Below are positions 23,528-34,959 of a stretch of 64,000 nucleotides of DNA, in pieces; the stretch's first letter is position 1; each line of letters opens with the position of its first letter. The DNA is from Hymenopus coronatus (taxonomy: Eukaryota > Arthropoda > Insecta > Mantodea > Hymenopodidae): contig CM060888.1 in the NCBI GenBank assembly GCA_030762935.1, forward strand, positions 116,757,468 through 116,821,467. Direction: 5' to 3'. The notes under the pieces are model-generated. The model saw nothing but the letters and a program-made list of their open reading frames with translations, searched no databases and was not told the DNA's origin. The translations under genes were made by a program, and so were the position numbers.

Positions 23528-23720
23528 AGCAAGCGGAATGGCTCAGACGGATTCGCCTGTTGCCAGCATTCGGGAGGTCCGGATTCGATCTTCTTCGCCG
23601 GCCTACCTAACACATTTGGGGGTTTTCCCGGATCGCTAGGCGAATGCAGGATAGGTTTCTTTCATATCGTTAATTTTCTGTCTCTCCATGTCGTTTTCAC
23701 TGTCATTTCCTTCATGCTTC
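23528..23720 (+). repeat. tRNA-derived SINE (family S4)
   Basis: The head AGCGGAATGGCTCAGACGG (A box) is followed by GGTCCGGATTCGATC (B box) about 40 bp later and a body with TTTGGGGGTTTTCCCGGAT and CTCTCCATGTCGTTTTCACTG. The copy at 29.1-29.25 kb in reverse orientation shares head, spacing and the CCATGTCGTTT block. It has no open frame of note; the minus-strand frame at 23374-23613 is a shadow. Confidence 0.7.
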
Positions 23721-24073
23721 ATCCTGTTGCTTTCTTTCAGAGTCGAAAATGTCGGTGATGGTATTGGTTGGGAAAAATGATACTTTTTAGTAAACATCTT
23801 GATCCCCCAATTTCCTGGATCCCGGGATGCCACTACTGGCGTGGGTGTTAGACCCTTGCAAGACGGTAGGCCCTGGTTTATCTATCTGTCTGTTGATGTG
23901 CTTCGATCTGTTCATTGCTATGCCATCGGTCCTGTTTCCGAAAACATCCTAGTTTTCTTATATTTGGGGTAGAAAGAAAAAAACGAAAAAAGTAAAAGAT
24001 AAAACACGATCAGGATTGTTTTTCTTGACTGATTTTGGCATAGTCAATGTGATGTAAAACAACAATCTAACTT
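23721..24073. other. Unannotated, possibly the SINE's 3' continuation
   Basis: Includes GATCCCGGGATGCCACTACTGG and further non-A+T-rich sequence up to about 23880 that could belong to the same element. No tail is visible. Confidence 0.35.
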
Positions 24074-24905
24074 TAACTTTTATTTTCTCTACCACGTATG
24101 TTCAATGCACACAGTAGATTGTTTGCATTCCACTCAATAATTCATATCAAAATTTCACCTCAAATACAGGTTTTGATGTCACCTGAATCTAAAAAGAAAA
24201 AGAATTTTGAAGAAAAAAATATCCCTGTGTGCGTACCTTTGTGTCTGTGTAACTTAAACATTACAACTCAAAATGAAAATTCAATGAAGTATCAAACTTG
24301 GTATTTAAGTTCAGTATTTTCCAACAATGCGACATGAAGACTTTCAGAAAAATTACCCAGCCCCGGACTACCATTTACATGGAGAATTTTCAAAATTTTA
24401 AATTTTTTCAAAAATGACTATCGATTTTGATTAAAATGAGTATATGTATTACACATTTTTATTAATTTATTTATATATTTGATCTATTAATAAAGAATAT
24501 TAAAAGCTTATATTAAATTTTAAAATTATAAGATATAGATTATTAAAGATATATACATGACAAATAAAATGCAATCTTCAATTTTCTGGGAATAGCAACC
24601 GCACCCCTGTTCATTCCTTGCATTACCGGTAAAACCAAGATGTAGACAACATTTTTCTATACAAAAATTGTTGACCGTTTCCGAGATATTACTTGTTATT
24701 GCGTTATCTTAAGTGAGACGTCATCACTCGCCTTATAGTTCAAACCGGACCGAATTTCTAAGTAATCGCACAGCGAAAGTTTTTAAAAGATTTTGCTATG
24801 CCTTTATCCTCTTGTATTATCTTATTTTCCTTCTACTTGCAAGGAAGGAAGTAGTAAGATCCGCTAATGTCTATCTCAATTAGCATAAAGTAGAAAGAAG
24901 AATAT
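24074..24905 (+). repeat. Family A, forward unit
   Basis: Starts TTTATTTTCTCTACCACGTATGTTC and proceeds through the conserved interior, with a local A+T-rich expansion near 24450-24540. It loses the last 40 bp of the unit, where the next forward fragment begins. Confidence 0.78.
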
Positions 24906-25003
24906 TATTTTTACTTTCTCTACATGTACTACAATGTACATAGTATATAGAGAAGGTATTGTAATGCACCCAAAAATTCGATACCGAGAAATTCTAAACT
25001 CTT
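24905..25003 (+). repeat. Family A, forward hairpin-end fragment
   Basis: TTTTTACTTTCTCTACATG with TACAATGTACATAGTATATAGAGAAGG, then TTGTAATGCACCC and AAATTCGATACCGAGAAATTC. It is cut by the LINE fragment that follows. Head-to-tail with the unit ending at 24905. Confidence 0.8.
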
Positions 25004-25510
25004 GATTTGGACAAAACGAAAGCTATAGCATTTAAAAGTATTCATCCAGTTTCTCAAAAATATCCCTAGAAAATAAAACTATTGAACTGTTCAATTTTCT
25101 CGGGTGTGAAATAACACATGGATCAGAAACAGATATTAATAAAACATTAATAAATTAAAGTTAGCTCCCTAACAAGATAAATAAAAAGAGCTTTAAATAA
25201 CAAAGCAAGAAAATATTAAATAATAAAATTGTATAAAGTAATGGCTGTCCCAATTATAAATAATAAATGAAGTATTCATTCTAATATATATATATACTAG
25301 ATCAGATAAAAAATACAGTGAAATACGACAGCTAAAATGAGAAGAATCAAACAAAATAATAACAGAATATAGAACAAACTAGAAACAAGCTTAACAATAG
25401 AATTCCAAAACTTCCTTACAAGGACAAAGAAAACCGCGACATCCGAGAAAAAGATGGAAGGAGCAAACAAGAGCCGGAGCAGGCTAATAGCTTAAACCAT
25501 ATTGTAGAAG
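25004..25510 (+). pseudogene. Decayed LINE, 3' part (same type as 35-36.7 kb)
   Basis: Conceptual plus-strand translation contains LDLDKTKAIAFKS, then KRALNNKARKY near 25190, KLYKVMAVPIIN near 25235 and a basic RHPRKRWKEQTRAGAG tail near 25440. In this order these are the thumb, connection and C-terminus of a common insect non-LTR reverse transcriptase type, also seen in the larger relic at 35-36.7 kb. Many stops and frame shifts. Only the 3' end of the element is present. Confidence 0.7.
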
Positions 25511-25589
25511 AAAACAAAGAACATCTGGGATATTTTTGTTGAGCTTGTGCCTTAAATTCTCTTGTTTTTTTTTTGTTTTTTGTTTTTTG

Positions 25590-25813
25590 TAGTGTTTAAT
25601 GCCCGCTTTAACTACTAATGCACCGCAGGCGGTGACACTGATGATACATGAATGATGATGGAGCACCGGTGGAATGCGATGGCGGGAGAAACCGGAGTAC
25701 CCGGAGAAAACCTGCCCCAGCGCCGTTTTGTCCACCACAAACCTCACTTGTGGTCGCTTGGGATCGAACCCCGGCCGCCTAGGTGAGAGTCGAGTGGTCT
25801 AACCACTTGGCCA
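25590..25813 (-). repeat. tRNA-derived SINE (family S1)
   Basis: On the minus strand the head is GTGGCCAAGTGGTTAGACCAC (A box) and GGGGTTCGATCCC (B box) at class-II tRNA-like spacing. The body has TTTGTGGTGGACAAAACGGC, CTCCGGGTACTCCGGTTTC and ATTCCACCGGTGCTCCATC, then ends AAAGCGGGCATTAAACACTAC and a T-rich run, which is A-rich on the SINE strand. It is the best-preserved head among five copies in the window. Confidence 0.85.
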
Positions 25814-25825
25814 CTTAAAGTCTCC

Positions 25826-27479
25826 TGTGCTACCTATTATTAGTGGAATGCCTTTGAAGGCCTGGCCTACAATTTTCTTATTCACTGCACTTTCTTTTAG
25901 ATTTATGATTTAATTGTTAAAACATTTAATATTCCTAATTTTAAAAATAATTATAATATGATTAAAATATATGATTTTGTGAGTTTGGAATTTGTTATTC
26001 ATTTAAGTAGACGTATTAAAATTTAATTTTAGCGTTTTAATGTTTAATTTTATTTAATTTTAAAGTTTTACAAGAGTAATTAATGCAATTAAATCCTTGA
26101 ATTTGAAGTTATAAGCCTCGAAATACTGCGTGTGATTTTAAATTATTCTCTAGATAAGAATCATATTGTGCATCAACAGTTCTGCATAATTTACTTTTCT
26201 GAGAGATAAAGCTCCTTCATTATGTGCTTGAAAATACTGTGTAAGATACAAAATGCGCTAATTAGGTAGGTAAAATATGTCGGATTTTCTGTACTTGTTC
26301 ACCTTGTTTTGAAATTTACAAGTAGTGCTGAGAATCAAGCTAAAGATAAATTCTATTCCGTGAATGTCTAAAGGTTTGAAACTTGCATAACCATGCCTAA
26401 GTTATTTCAAGTCATTAAATCCAGTGTCAGACCATATAGATTTCTCCACACTAAAGAGCATGCAAGGCCAACAGAAAACTTTATTAATTCTGAGTAGCCA
26501 CTTAGCATGGAATTTTAGTATAAATGACCACACTAAAATGTCTTGTATACTTTCCATTCTTGTCTTTATACTTGCTTGTAAAGGCTAGTTGGACTGGAGC
26601 CGGTCGTTATTTATTATATCCAGTTTTTCTACAAAATATCTGCTTTCAAAAAGATTCTCCTTTACTTCCTCGACAGAACGAGTGCATGCCATGCTGAATT
26701 GTTATATTACAATGTAACACTACGCATTAACATTAAACTCAAAACTAAGGCTGTACTAATGAATACAAGAGGATGTAAATAATTAATAAGCAAGATATTG
26801 TAAATAAATATATGGAATATAGAAGTGGGTGTTAGCATAGCTTAGTTATAAGAGAGACGAGATAGCTGAAACTGTACATGGGTCACAAAAGAGAAATTAT
26901 TCGCAAGTTTTTTTGTGTACAATGGAGCCAAGATGAAACGTATTAAACAATGTCTTTGTGCTAAAAAAACACAACGTAAGCTTGAAGGGGTGATGAGATT
27001 GTGGAAGTTACAGGAAAGTAACCGAGAGTTAGCAGCCTAAGTGAAATAGTAGGATTTTTCATTGGTCTCATGAAAAGAGACGCTACCGGGAGCGGCAAAA
27101 CAAGCCAATTAGAGCACAGTTTAAATGCTTAAGCAGAACAAGGGTGTTTCAAATTTATATATTACAAATTTATATAGATGAACACACTGAGAATCAAGTT
27201 CTGACATAGTTCGCCTTCATTTACGGTCTAAGTGAGATCATTTTGAGATAGAAGTGCAGTCAGTTTTTCTCATAAGTCCGTGGTCTTACAGGCTACTTAC
27301 GTAAGAAATGTGAAACGCAAATCTAAGTTCATTTATAAGTGAGCGCGTATTATACAGTGTCAGCTAGGATCTCAAAGAATTATAAAGTGTATGTAAGTTG
27401 TGAATATTCGTTCTAACAGTTCAAATAAAACACTCAAACTAAAACTTACGAATGTGTTATCTCTGAAACACTTCCGTTC
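25826..27479. other. Unannotated A+T-rich DNA
   Basis: No gene or clear repeat recognised on either strand. Confidence 0.4.
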
Positions 27480-27700
27480 ACGCCCTGTTAACGGCCCGGG
27501 TTCGATCCCATGCGACCGCATGTGAGATTTGTGGTGGACAAAGCGGCGCAGGTGCGGGTTTTCTCCAGGTTTTCCGGTATCCCATGCTACAGCATTCCAC
27601 CGGTGCTCCATCTTCATTTTATATATCTCCAGTGGCATCGCCTGTGGTGCCACAGGTAGTAAAAGCGGTTGTTAAACACTAACAAAACAAAAAACAAACA
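27480..27700 (+). repeat. tRNA-derived SINE (family S1), head incomplete
   Basis: Retains the B box (GGGTTCGATCCC at about 27498), the GTGGTGGACAAAGCGGCGC body, TTCCACCGGTGCTCCATC and the AAACACTAACAAAACAAAA tail. The A-box half is degraded. Confidence 0.82.
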
Positions 27701-27789
27701 AAAAAGCCCTGTCAAGAGATACTTACTTGATTGACTGAAGAACCCAACTAGCCGGAGAAAATATGAATAATACATTAAAAAGATAGTTA

Positions 27790-28046
27790 ATAACAATATA
27801 AATAATCATAGATAATGAGAAGTAAGGGTAACCATTGCAAAACCAATTCCTATTGCAGAATTTAATCATACCGGAAAAGCATACGATTTTATTCCAATAC
27901 TTGGAATTGTTCATGAATGAATTACACCTTCTGCTGTAATTAAGATTCATATTAATGTATTTACTGGTAATGCTGTTAAATTATATTTTTCAATAAATTT
28001 AATTTTATAATGGTCTAATTCATTTTGGGGAATTGTAGATGAACTC
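27790..28046 (-). pseudogene. Nuclear copy of mitochondrial cox2 (NUMT), partial
   Basis: Read on the minus strand with the invertebrate mitochondrial code (TGA as Trp), it gives IPQNELDHYKIKFIEKYNL, then LPVNT, ILITAEGVIHSW and TIPSIGIK followed by AFPVWLN. This is the order of the cytochrome c oxidase subunit II segment around LPMNT...ILIT-ADVIHSW-VPSLGVK...PGRLN. The HSW tryptophan is TGA, which would be a stop in a nuclear gene. Past AFPVWLN the match continues only weakly and apparently after a frame shift. The flanks are ordinary nuclear repeats, so this is a transferred, decayed fragment and not a functional gene. Confidence 0.68.
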
Positions 28047-28560
28047 AAAATCTCAAAAATCTGCAAGCTTAGGTGCCTAACATATTAGATGGCCTGGATT
28101 TACTGCGTGTCTGATTTGCATCTGTCAACCTGCTCAAGCGAGAGATTCGCAGGCTCACAGTGAGCATTAAAACGCTGCGCATGCATAGAATCTGTAGCTA
28201 TGGAGAGGATCTATCGGCGATGGAGGTGGCTGCTGCAAACATTTATTTTCATATATCGATATGCATTTGAATTAACATTGAAAACCCCAGAAATTACATT
28301 TTCTAGTTCTTAGATTCTCTCCTAGTCCTCAGATTCCTTGCAGCATACGCCAGTAACGGACACAGGCAAATAAATAAATAAATAAAATACTCTGGCTTGT
28401 TCTACTTTTTAATTCCGGGTTTTAAGAAACATGAGCATCGAGGTTTTGGTGGAATTTAACACTTTCGCTGCTTACTATAGGAATAGGACACGGGAAGAAG
28501 GGATTCGGCACCAAGCTTTACATTGGTTATTGTACTATGTCCCACGAGGGGGCGCCTCCG
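28047..28560. other. No recognisable feature
   Basis: Includes a short (AAAT)n at 28371-28387. The 28456-28641 minus frame overlaps the start of the minisatellite. Confidence 0.4.
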
Positions 28561-28972
28561 GGAGGGAGAGGTGAGGTGAAAGCAGACACCGGGCGGCCAG
28601 AACCAGGAGTGACGGCAGGCAGACCGGGGACCACGCCTCACACAAGATCCAACGCTCCACCAGAGGTGGTCCTCATCCCATTAATCTGCAGAAGGAGGGA
28701 GAGGTGAGGTGAAAGCAGACACCGGGCGGCCAGAACCAGGAGTGACGGCAGGCAGACCGGGGACCACGCCTCACACAAGATCCAACGCTCCACCAGAGGT
28801 GGTCCTCATCCCATTAATCTGCAGAAGGAGGGGGAGGTGAGGTGAAAGCAGACACCGGGCGGCCAGAACCAGGAGTGACGGCAGGCAGACCGGGGACCAC
28901 GCCTCACACAAGATCCAACGCTCCACCAGAGGTGATTCTCATCCCATTAATCTGCAGAAGGAGGGAGAGAGT
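28561..28972. repeat. 133-bp G+C-rich minisatellite, three copies
   Basis: Three nearly identical direct repeats with period 133 bp, measured from the recurring GGTGAGGTGAAAGCAGACAC at about 28570, 28703 and 28836. The run ends at a fourth GGAGGGAGAGA start near 28962. Differences between copies are few. The unit is strikingly G+C-rich and contains CACCGGGCGGCCAG and GGCAGACCGGGGACC. Because 133 is not a multiple of three, no frame continues through it and the short frames on both strands are incidental. Confidence 0.95.
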
Positions 28973-29059
28973 CACTGTCACTAACCTCCTTATTCCCTGC
29001 TACGCTACACCGAGGACCATCGCTGACACTTGTAACCCAGAAAGAGCTCAAAAGAATGA

Positions 29060-29250
29060 ATAATGAATAAGATGGCAATGGAAACGACATGGAGGAACAG
29101 AATACTCGGGGAATGAAAAAACCTACCTGACGACCCGACGAAATCCCGAAAAAACCCTTGGGTCACATAAGTCAGCCACGGGGATTGAGCCCGCAACTTC
29201 CCAAATGCGGGTCACAGACTAAACCGCCTGAGGTATTCCGCTCGACTTAC
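29060..29250 (-). repeat. tRNA-derived SINE (family S4), reverse
   Basis: On the minus strand: GCGGAATACCTCAGGCGG (A box), TGCGGGCTCAATCCCCGTGG (B box), then GGTTTTTTCGGGATTTCG and CCTCCATGTCGTTTCC, ending in ATTATTCATTC. Matches the 23.5-kb copy in order and spacing. Confidence 0.7.
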
Positions 29251-29944
29251 TATAATTAGTAGGAGAAGTAAAACGTGTACTAGCAAACAACAGGAGTCAA
29301 TGGAAATGGGATTTAAATTCAGAAAAAGTAAATTAAAACAAGGGAATTTATGTTTAAACATGTATTGATAGCATTTGATGCATTTTTATTTTTAAAATAT
29401 TCAGCTTTAAAGTGTAATACCTAATGCATACATGTCTTTTTCCCCCCCAAAATCCAATGTTTTGTCAGCGTATGCAAGGCTTATGTGTTTCTTCTTATGA
29501 TAAACAAATTAGTTTTGACTGCTATATGTATCAGTGCTTAAAATAATATAAGAATAGTATAAGATATGCAATTACTTTCCTGTAGTAAACAAAATCAACA
29601 CTCTTCAATGGATGAAATAATAAAACTAAACGCTGTTGAGGAACAGTCCACAATAAGGCTCACGAATGACAGTATTGAAAAGAAGGATATAGTCAGCGTC
29701 CCGTGTCCCTCCCGGCCGGCATTTGTCTCCTACTTTTCAATCAAGTAATTCCTCAATTGACCCTTCAGGAACCTAACGAGTTTGAGCGTACTCTGGGCCA
29801 GGTTTCCCTGCGGGAGAAAATACTCACGCCAGTGCTGGGAATCACCCGCTTGGTAAAAACCTCAACAGATACCTGATTTAACATTTATATCAGGACGAAG
29901 ATTCAAACTTTCCAGAAATTGGAAATTAGTGATGCTGTAAGCAC
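29251..29944. other. No recognisable feature
   Basis: No gene supported. The short frame at 29566-29748 lacks any recognisable domain. Confidence 0.4.
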
Positions 29945-30050
29945 TTGGCAGACAGAGTCTTCTGAAAAGTGCAATGCCAACTGGGGATTTGAACAACGGA
30001 TCTCCCGGTCTCCGTCCGGTTGCTCTTATCATTGAGCTATAATATCAATA
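29945..30050 (-). repeat. tRNA-like SINE (family S3), reverse partial
   Basis: Shows the reverse complement of the S3 core: ATTTGAACAACGGATCTCCCGGTCTC, then GTCCGGTTGCTCTTATCATTGAGCTA. The leader and tail are not clear. Confidence 0.65.
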
Positions 30051-31084
30051 GGCCAATATAGACCAACAGGCCACGATATTAATTCCCCAAATGAGTTCAT
30101 AGTTTAATGAACCATTAAGTGAACATGTATTAGGTAGCGACATCTGGGACATTATTTTTCCTGTAGTATACTGCGCACGTCTGTGATGAATTTTCCTTAA
30201 TGGGTTACAAATTCTGATATGAGAAATTATTTCATTGCACTTGGGTGCTGTTTTAATTTTAAGTAAGAAACGATTTTTATAGTCATTTCTGGATACTTAC
30301 TAGTTTTCGACTTCAGTTATTATAGATATTTGGAATATATTATGAAGTCGTTTATCAATTGTAGTCAGCTATTCCAGTGCTGTACTGTGAGTTCTTTCTC
30401 TCAAAGATATGCGAAGCTGGTCGCAAGAATGTACAATACCAGTTAAATTTATTGAGGATATTTAATGGAGCCGTTTGTCTTAATTGTTCCTGAATCTAAT
30501 CACGAGAATTACACTATAACGGCGTGAAATAAAAGCGCTAACTGAAGAGTTTACGTTGATGGTAAAATTTGTTTCCGTAGAACCCACAGTAATAAGATTA
30601 AATTACTATTATTTGCTGAACTGTTATACGGCGAATCCCTTTACTGCAAGTGGGCGATGCACCTGCGCAGTAATAACTTGAAGCTAAGAAGCCGAAAACG
30701 CAGTAGAATTCTACCTTCGAGGAATTGTTCTCCCTTGGTAATGGCTTCCTCATAGTAACAAAATTGTAACTTGTATTTTAACATACATAACTTATTTATT
30801 GCAACTATTTCTCCATTCCTATTATTTACACATAAGTTCGTTAATTTCCCGTAACTCCTAAGTGGAGTATAAAGCATCGTTACGATGCTTCCTTGATCGG
30901 ATTTAAATTTTTAGTTTGTGAGTTCCCCGCTATGCACCATGGCGATGAGGGGCCGGCTCGTCGCCCACAGATGGCACTGTAGGACGAAATAATGACTTGC
31001 GGACGCGAAACAGAGGAATTTTGCCCAGAAATCTTCTTCTTTTAAAACATGAGATACTTTTACATGTAAATAAAATTACACGGG
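30051..31084. other. No recognisable feature
   Basis: No supported gene or repeat. The 78-codon minus frame at 30641-30877 has no recognisable motif. Confidence 0.4.
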
Positions 31085-31195
31085 ACCACCGCCTTTACTT
31101 TCCTGCCTAAGGAAGCATTGCTAAGACCTCCCCCGGTTTGAACCTGCCATCTTGAGAGGCTAGCATGATAACCACTACACCACGGAGGGCGACCT
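31085..31195 (-). repeat. tRNA-like SINE head or pseudo-tRNA (S5)
   Basis: The minus strand reads CCTCCGTGGTGTAGTGGTTA (A box) and GGCAGGTTCAAACCGGGGG (B box). A 5' CCTCC can pair with the 3' GGAGG as an acceptor-like stem. The anticodon arm is mismatched and there is no proper variable region, so it is not a believable functional tRNA. A short body follows (GGAAAGTAAAGGCGGTGGTC). Confidence 0.55.
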
Positions 31196-32275
31196 CTATG
31201 CATAAAATAATTACTGATTACATACGACAATAATACTAGTATAAATTAAGATACATATTTTTTTAAATCTTACAAAAGTGTCAGCCTTATCATTCTCATC
31301 TCTGTCGTTCCTAGTTAGTATACTTTGTACTAACGGTACCTCATTTACCCGTTGTTATGAATGTTTTGGTTTAGTAACTTTCAGAAAAGCTTTTCAACAA
31401 TCGTTTCCTGTTTTACCTTGCTTCAATTTCGGATATATAGCATTAGAAATATTTTGTCGAAATGAAATGTAAGTAATTTTTAGCAATGAAAAAATAAATG
31501 CAATACTAGAAGCCTTTAACATTTCAGCATTATATCCTTTAAGTACTATGTGATACAAAATGGCAGTATTAAAATGAAATTTGTATAAATGAAATTTTAA
31601 GGCTTAATTTAAATATGTTAAATTGTTTCCTTTTCAAAATGTGGCAGCGTCAAAGGACCTAACAGTGGTGAGTTGAGTAGCATTTGCAAACCGGTAAATA
31701 CTCCAGTAGCTATGGAGCGAAAACCCGAAATAATGTGAAGGGACTTTTTGCAAGCAGAACATGGAGCGCTGTTTTGGAAAGTTAATTATGAAAATGGTAA
31801 TATTCGTTAGAGTGTGTTTGACGATGAAGTTACTTTGCAAGGAATGATTAATGCTGTTATTTCAAAGTGTTTAATATTCACAAGAGCAGAATTCCATAAG
31901 GGGAGGCTCAGGATAACCTGGTAAGCACGTTCTCAACTAAGACCACCTTCTAAGTAATATAGGATGATATAGGACCTGTTTGCGGAACATATTAAGTTCG
32001 GTTATGAGTTTCTATTAGTTCTCGTTTTTTTTTGCAGTGAATATTACCAAACTTTCGGCATTACCTTGTAGTGTACTTGATATCTTCCGTCTAGGCATTC
32101 GATTAATAGCAGAAACCCTAACGTGTGTGAAGACGTGTTAATTAATGCTTCTCTTAATCTTCTGCCATATTAGAAGACTAAATCGGTGCGCTTCCCAAAC
32201 ACAACTCCAAAGCGGTACATACCGTTTTCTGGGAAGGTACTTGTATCCTGATGATTTGATCGGACTTTGTTTCAA
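31196..32275. other. No recognisable feature
   Basis: No gene or clear repeat seen. Confidence 0.4.
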
Positions 32276-33168
32276 TTTTTACTTTCTCTACCCCATATGT
32301 ATAATGTGCATAGGGATAGAAAACTATTGTATTCCACCCAAAAATTCAATGTCGAGATTTCACCGGAAATATATGTTTTAGGGTCCCCTAGGTCCGGAAA
32401 GAGCATTTGTAAGAACATGTCCGTGTGAGTGTATGGGTGTCTGTATGCGTTTGTGTCTTTTGACATGTCTCAAAAACTATATGACTGTTAAATCCCAAAC
32501 TTGGTATTTAAGTTTAGTATCTTCCAAAAATATGACACGAAGATTTTCAAGAAAATCCCTCCACCACAAAATACTCTTTACATGGAAAACTGTTCTAAAA
32601 TGTTGTTTTTTTTTTTAAATGGCTTAACGATTTTCATTAAAATTCCGTATATTAAAGCTATTTACGTCCCAAATAAAATGTATACCTTGAATTTTCTGGG
32701 AATAACCTCTAAAGATCTCTTTATTCTGGATGAATTTTGCCGAATGTTGCTTAACTGCTAAATCGTAAAATATAGACTACAACTGACAACACAAAAACGT
32801 AGGTCTTGTAAAAACACAATTTACGTCTTTACGTTTTTGTTGTGGATTTAACCGTTTCCGAGATATTCCTTGTTATTTATTTCAGTTATGAAGTACTTAT
32901 GCTTTTCTCAGACAAGAAGTGTCTGTTTTTGTTTTGTTCTACTCCTGGACAAGCAATGAAACGGTTTGCAATGGCAATAGCATAATGACAGCTTTTAAAA
33001 CATTTGACTATAAGTTTATTCTAGTGCATTTCCTTAGTTCCCTAAGTAATAAGAACATTCTGCTAATGTTTATCTTGACTAGCATTGTGTAGAAATAAGA
33101 ATAATCTTTTGCAAGAAGCTTGTAGAGCAGTTAGAGAAAGTTGTGTAACCGCACCACATCAGATTTTT
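32276..33168 (+). repeat. Family A, full-length forward unit
   Basis: From ATTTTTACTTTCTCTACC with hairpin-region CATATGTATAATGTGCATAGG to TTAGAGAAAGTTGTGTAACCGCACCACATCAGATTTTT. The AACTTGGTATTTAAG region, CTGGGAATAACCTCTAAAGA and TTTCCGAGATATTCC are all present. The frame at 32501-32761 sits in the conserved interior. Confidence 0.85.
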
Positions 33169-33424
33169 AGTTTGTTTAGTGCGCAAGGAACTGAATGCAG
33201 TAAATGTGCAATTAAATTATTTTATACCGTTTTATATTGAGACCTATCATTTTATTTCCTGAAAACATAGCAAATTACAGTCCTCATAGTGATACTCAAT
33301 AGTGTATTGTACTGTAATGCAAAGTAATGGAATTAAAAATGTTAAGCTAAAATTATTTCCAAAAATGACTTTGCTAAACAAATTAAAATAGTTTTCTATA
33401 ACTCTTTTTCTAATTTTTGATTTC

Positions 33425-33760
33425 TATTTCACAATATCTCATCAGTATCATTAAAATAAATCAATGGTGAAAGCATGACTCTTATTAAAGTATTTATGGA
33501 AGTGTTCGTTGTCCCATCTAGGTACTGAATTTTTGTTTTAAGATCCCCTGAAGCAAATAAATACGTTTTTAAAACAGGTCCACGTGTTTCGTCCATGTAT
33601 GTGTACGTGTGTGTGTACAAAACAAGAAGTCGGTTAAATACTAAATTTGAAATTTAAGTTCAATATTTTTCAAGGATGAGACACAAAGATTTTCAAGAAA
33701 ATTTCCAACCCAGACTACCTTTTGAAAACTTTTTTTTGCAAATAGCAGCTCAATAGTGAT
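33425..33760 (+). repeat. Family A, diverged forward fragment
   Basis: Recognisable from AGATCCCCTGAAGCAAAT through CAGGTCCACGTGTTTCG, the GT tract, GTCGGTTAAATACTAAATTTG and TTTTCAAGAAAATTTCC. It then loses similarity. Confidence 0.6.
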
Positions 33761-34959
33761 ATATGCAGCAGAATATGCAAGAGTTCATTTCCTGGATCAA
33801 CCTCGTAAGTTATGTAAAAGAGTTCCAAAGATCTGAGCACAGCGATATTATTTGTGTACGATTTCCGTTAGTCAGAAAAACCCACCCTATTGCGCCGTGT
33901 AAGTCTGTGCATGGAACTATAATTCATGATATTGCTCTAATGTTGCAAAGCTATGTTTTCTTTATTGACTATTTTCGGGAATGATTTGATAAATTCCATA
34001 AATACTGAAAAACACAACGAAGGCTGGAAAACTTTACACACTTTGAGTCGGCTTCAGAGGGAGAAGAAAATGGGGAAAATGATTGGAAGAGCAGGTGTTC
34101 GGTATACTATATAGACTTAGCAGACGGGAAAAGAGTGCGGTTGGGGAGTCGAATTTGATGTTGTTGTATGTCGTGTTGTCATTGTAACCGAATGGGAAAA
34201 GAAAGGGGGAAGAGGGAAAGCAAAAAATAAGTTAGAATTTTTCTGTTTCTCCTGAGATTGGTAGAGCAGAAAACTGGATCCATTGTTTGGAAGGAGGGTA
34301 ACATATGGCATTCAATTGTGTGCGTGGTAGGGGGGATGGTATTGCTGCTGTAACAACGTCGGTGAAGACGTGCCACGAATCTTCAAGTGGAGGAGTCGAA
34401 TTACACTGCCCTCTTCACGCTTGGGTATGCAAACTTTCTAGAGGACGGTGGTGGCAAGCTGGCTCCAAGGTTTGGTCTTTTACAAAGTAGGCTGTTTGCT
34501 GTTTGATAACATCCACCCGGAGTTGATAGGAAAGTCTTCTTTCTCAACTGCATCCTCTCGTTTCAAAAAAATCATTATCTTTATTTGCAGTGTTGAATCT
34601 GCTCACCATTTTGGACATTTTATACATTTAAATCGTTCTGCAATATCTCTAAATTAGTTCTCAAACCTTTTGAAACGTTTTAATACATTGTCAGCTAAAT
34701 GTCTTCTGATAATGTCAGCTATTGATCATCCTTGGCCCATAGTATTGCGCGTATTATATTATGATGTATTGTATATAGAGGGAGTGATACTTGTGGGAAC
34801 TATCCCATTACTGACTGTATGGGAAAAAGCAGAACAGAAATACCAGAAGAGGTGTTCAAGGCTTATCTACTAATTACAAAAATATTTTATCAATATATTG
34901 CAAGGTAATCGAATAAAGGCAGTAATTAAACATATATATAGAAAAGAAATAAGCAACCT
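33761..34959. other. No recognisable feature
   Basis: Several short open frames on both strands without recognisable domains. No gene is supported. Confidence 0.4.

Noticed and set aside
28456..29063. Frames over the 133-bp repeat as a proline/arginine-rich protein
   Set aside because: The period is not a multiple of three, so no frame persists across units.
31085..31195. Functional tRNA gene on the minus strand
   Set aside because: A and B boxes are present but the anticodon stem is mismatched, the spacing is short and a SINE-like body follows.
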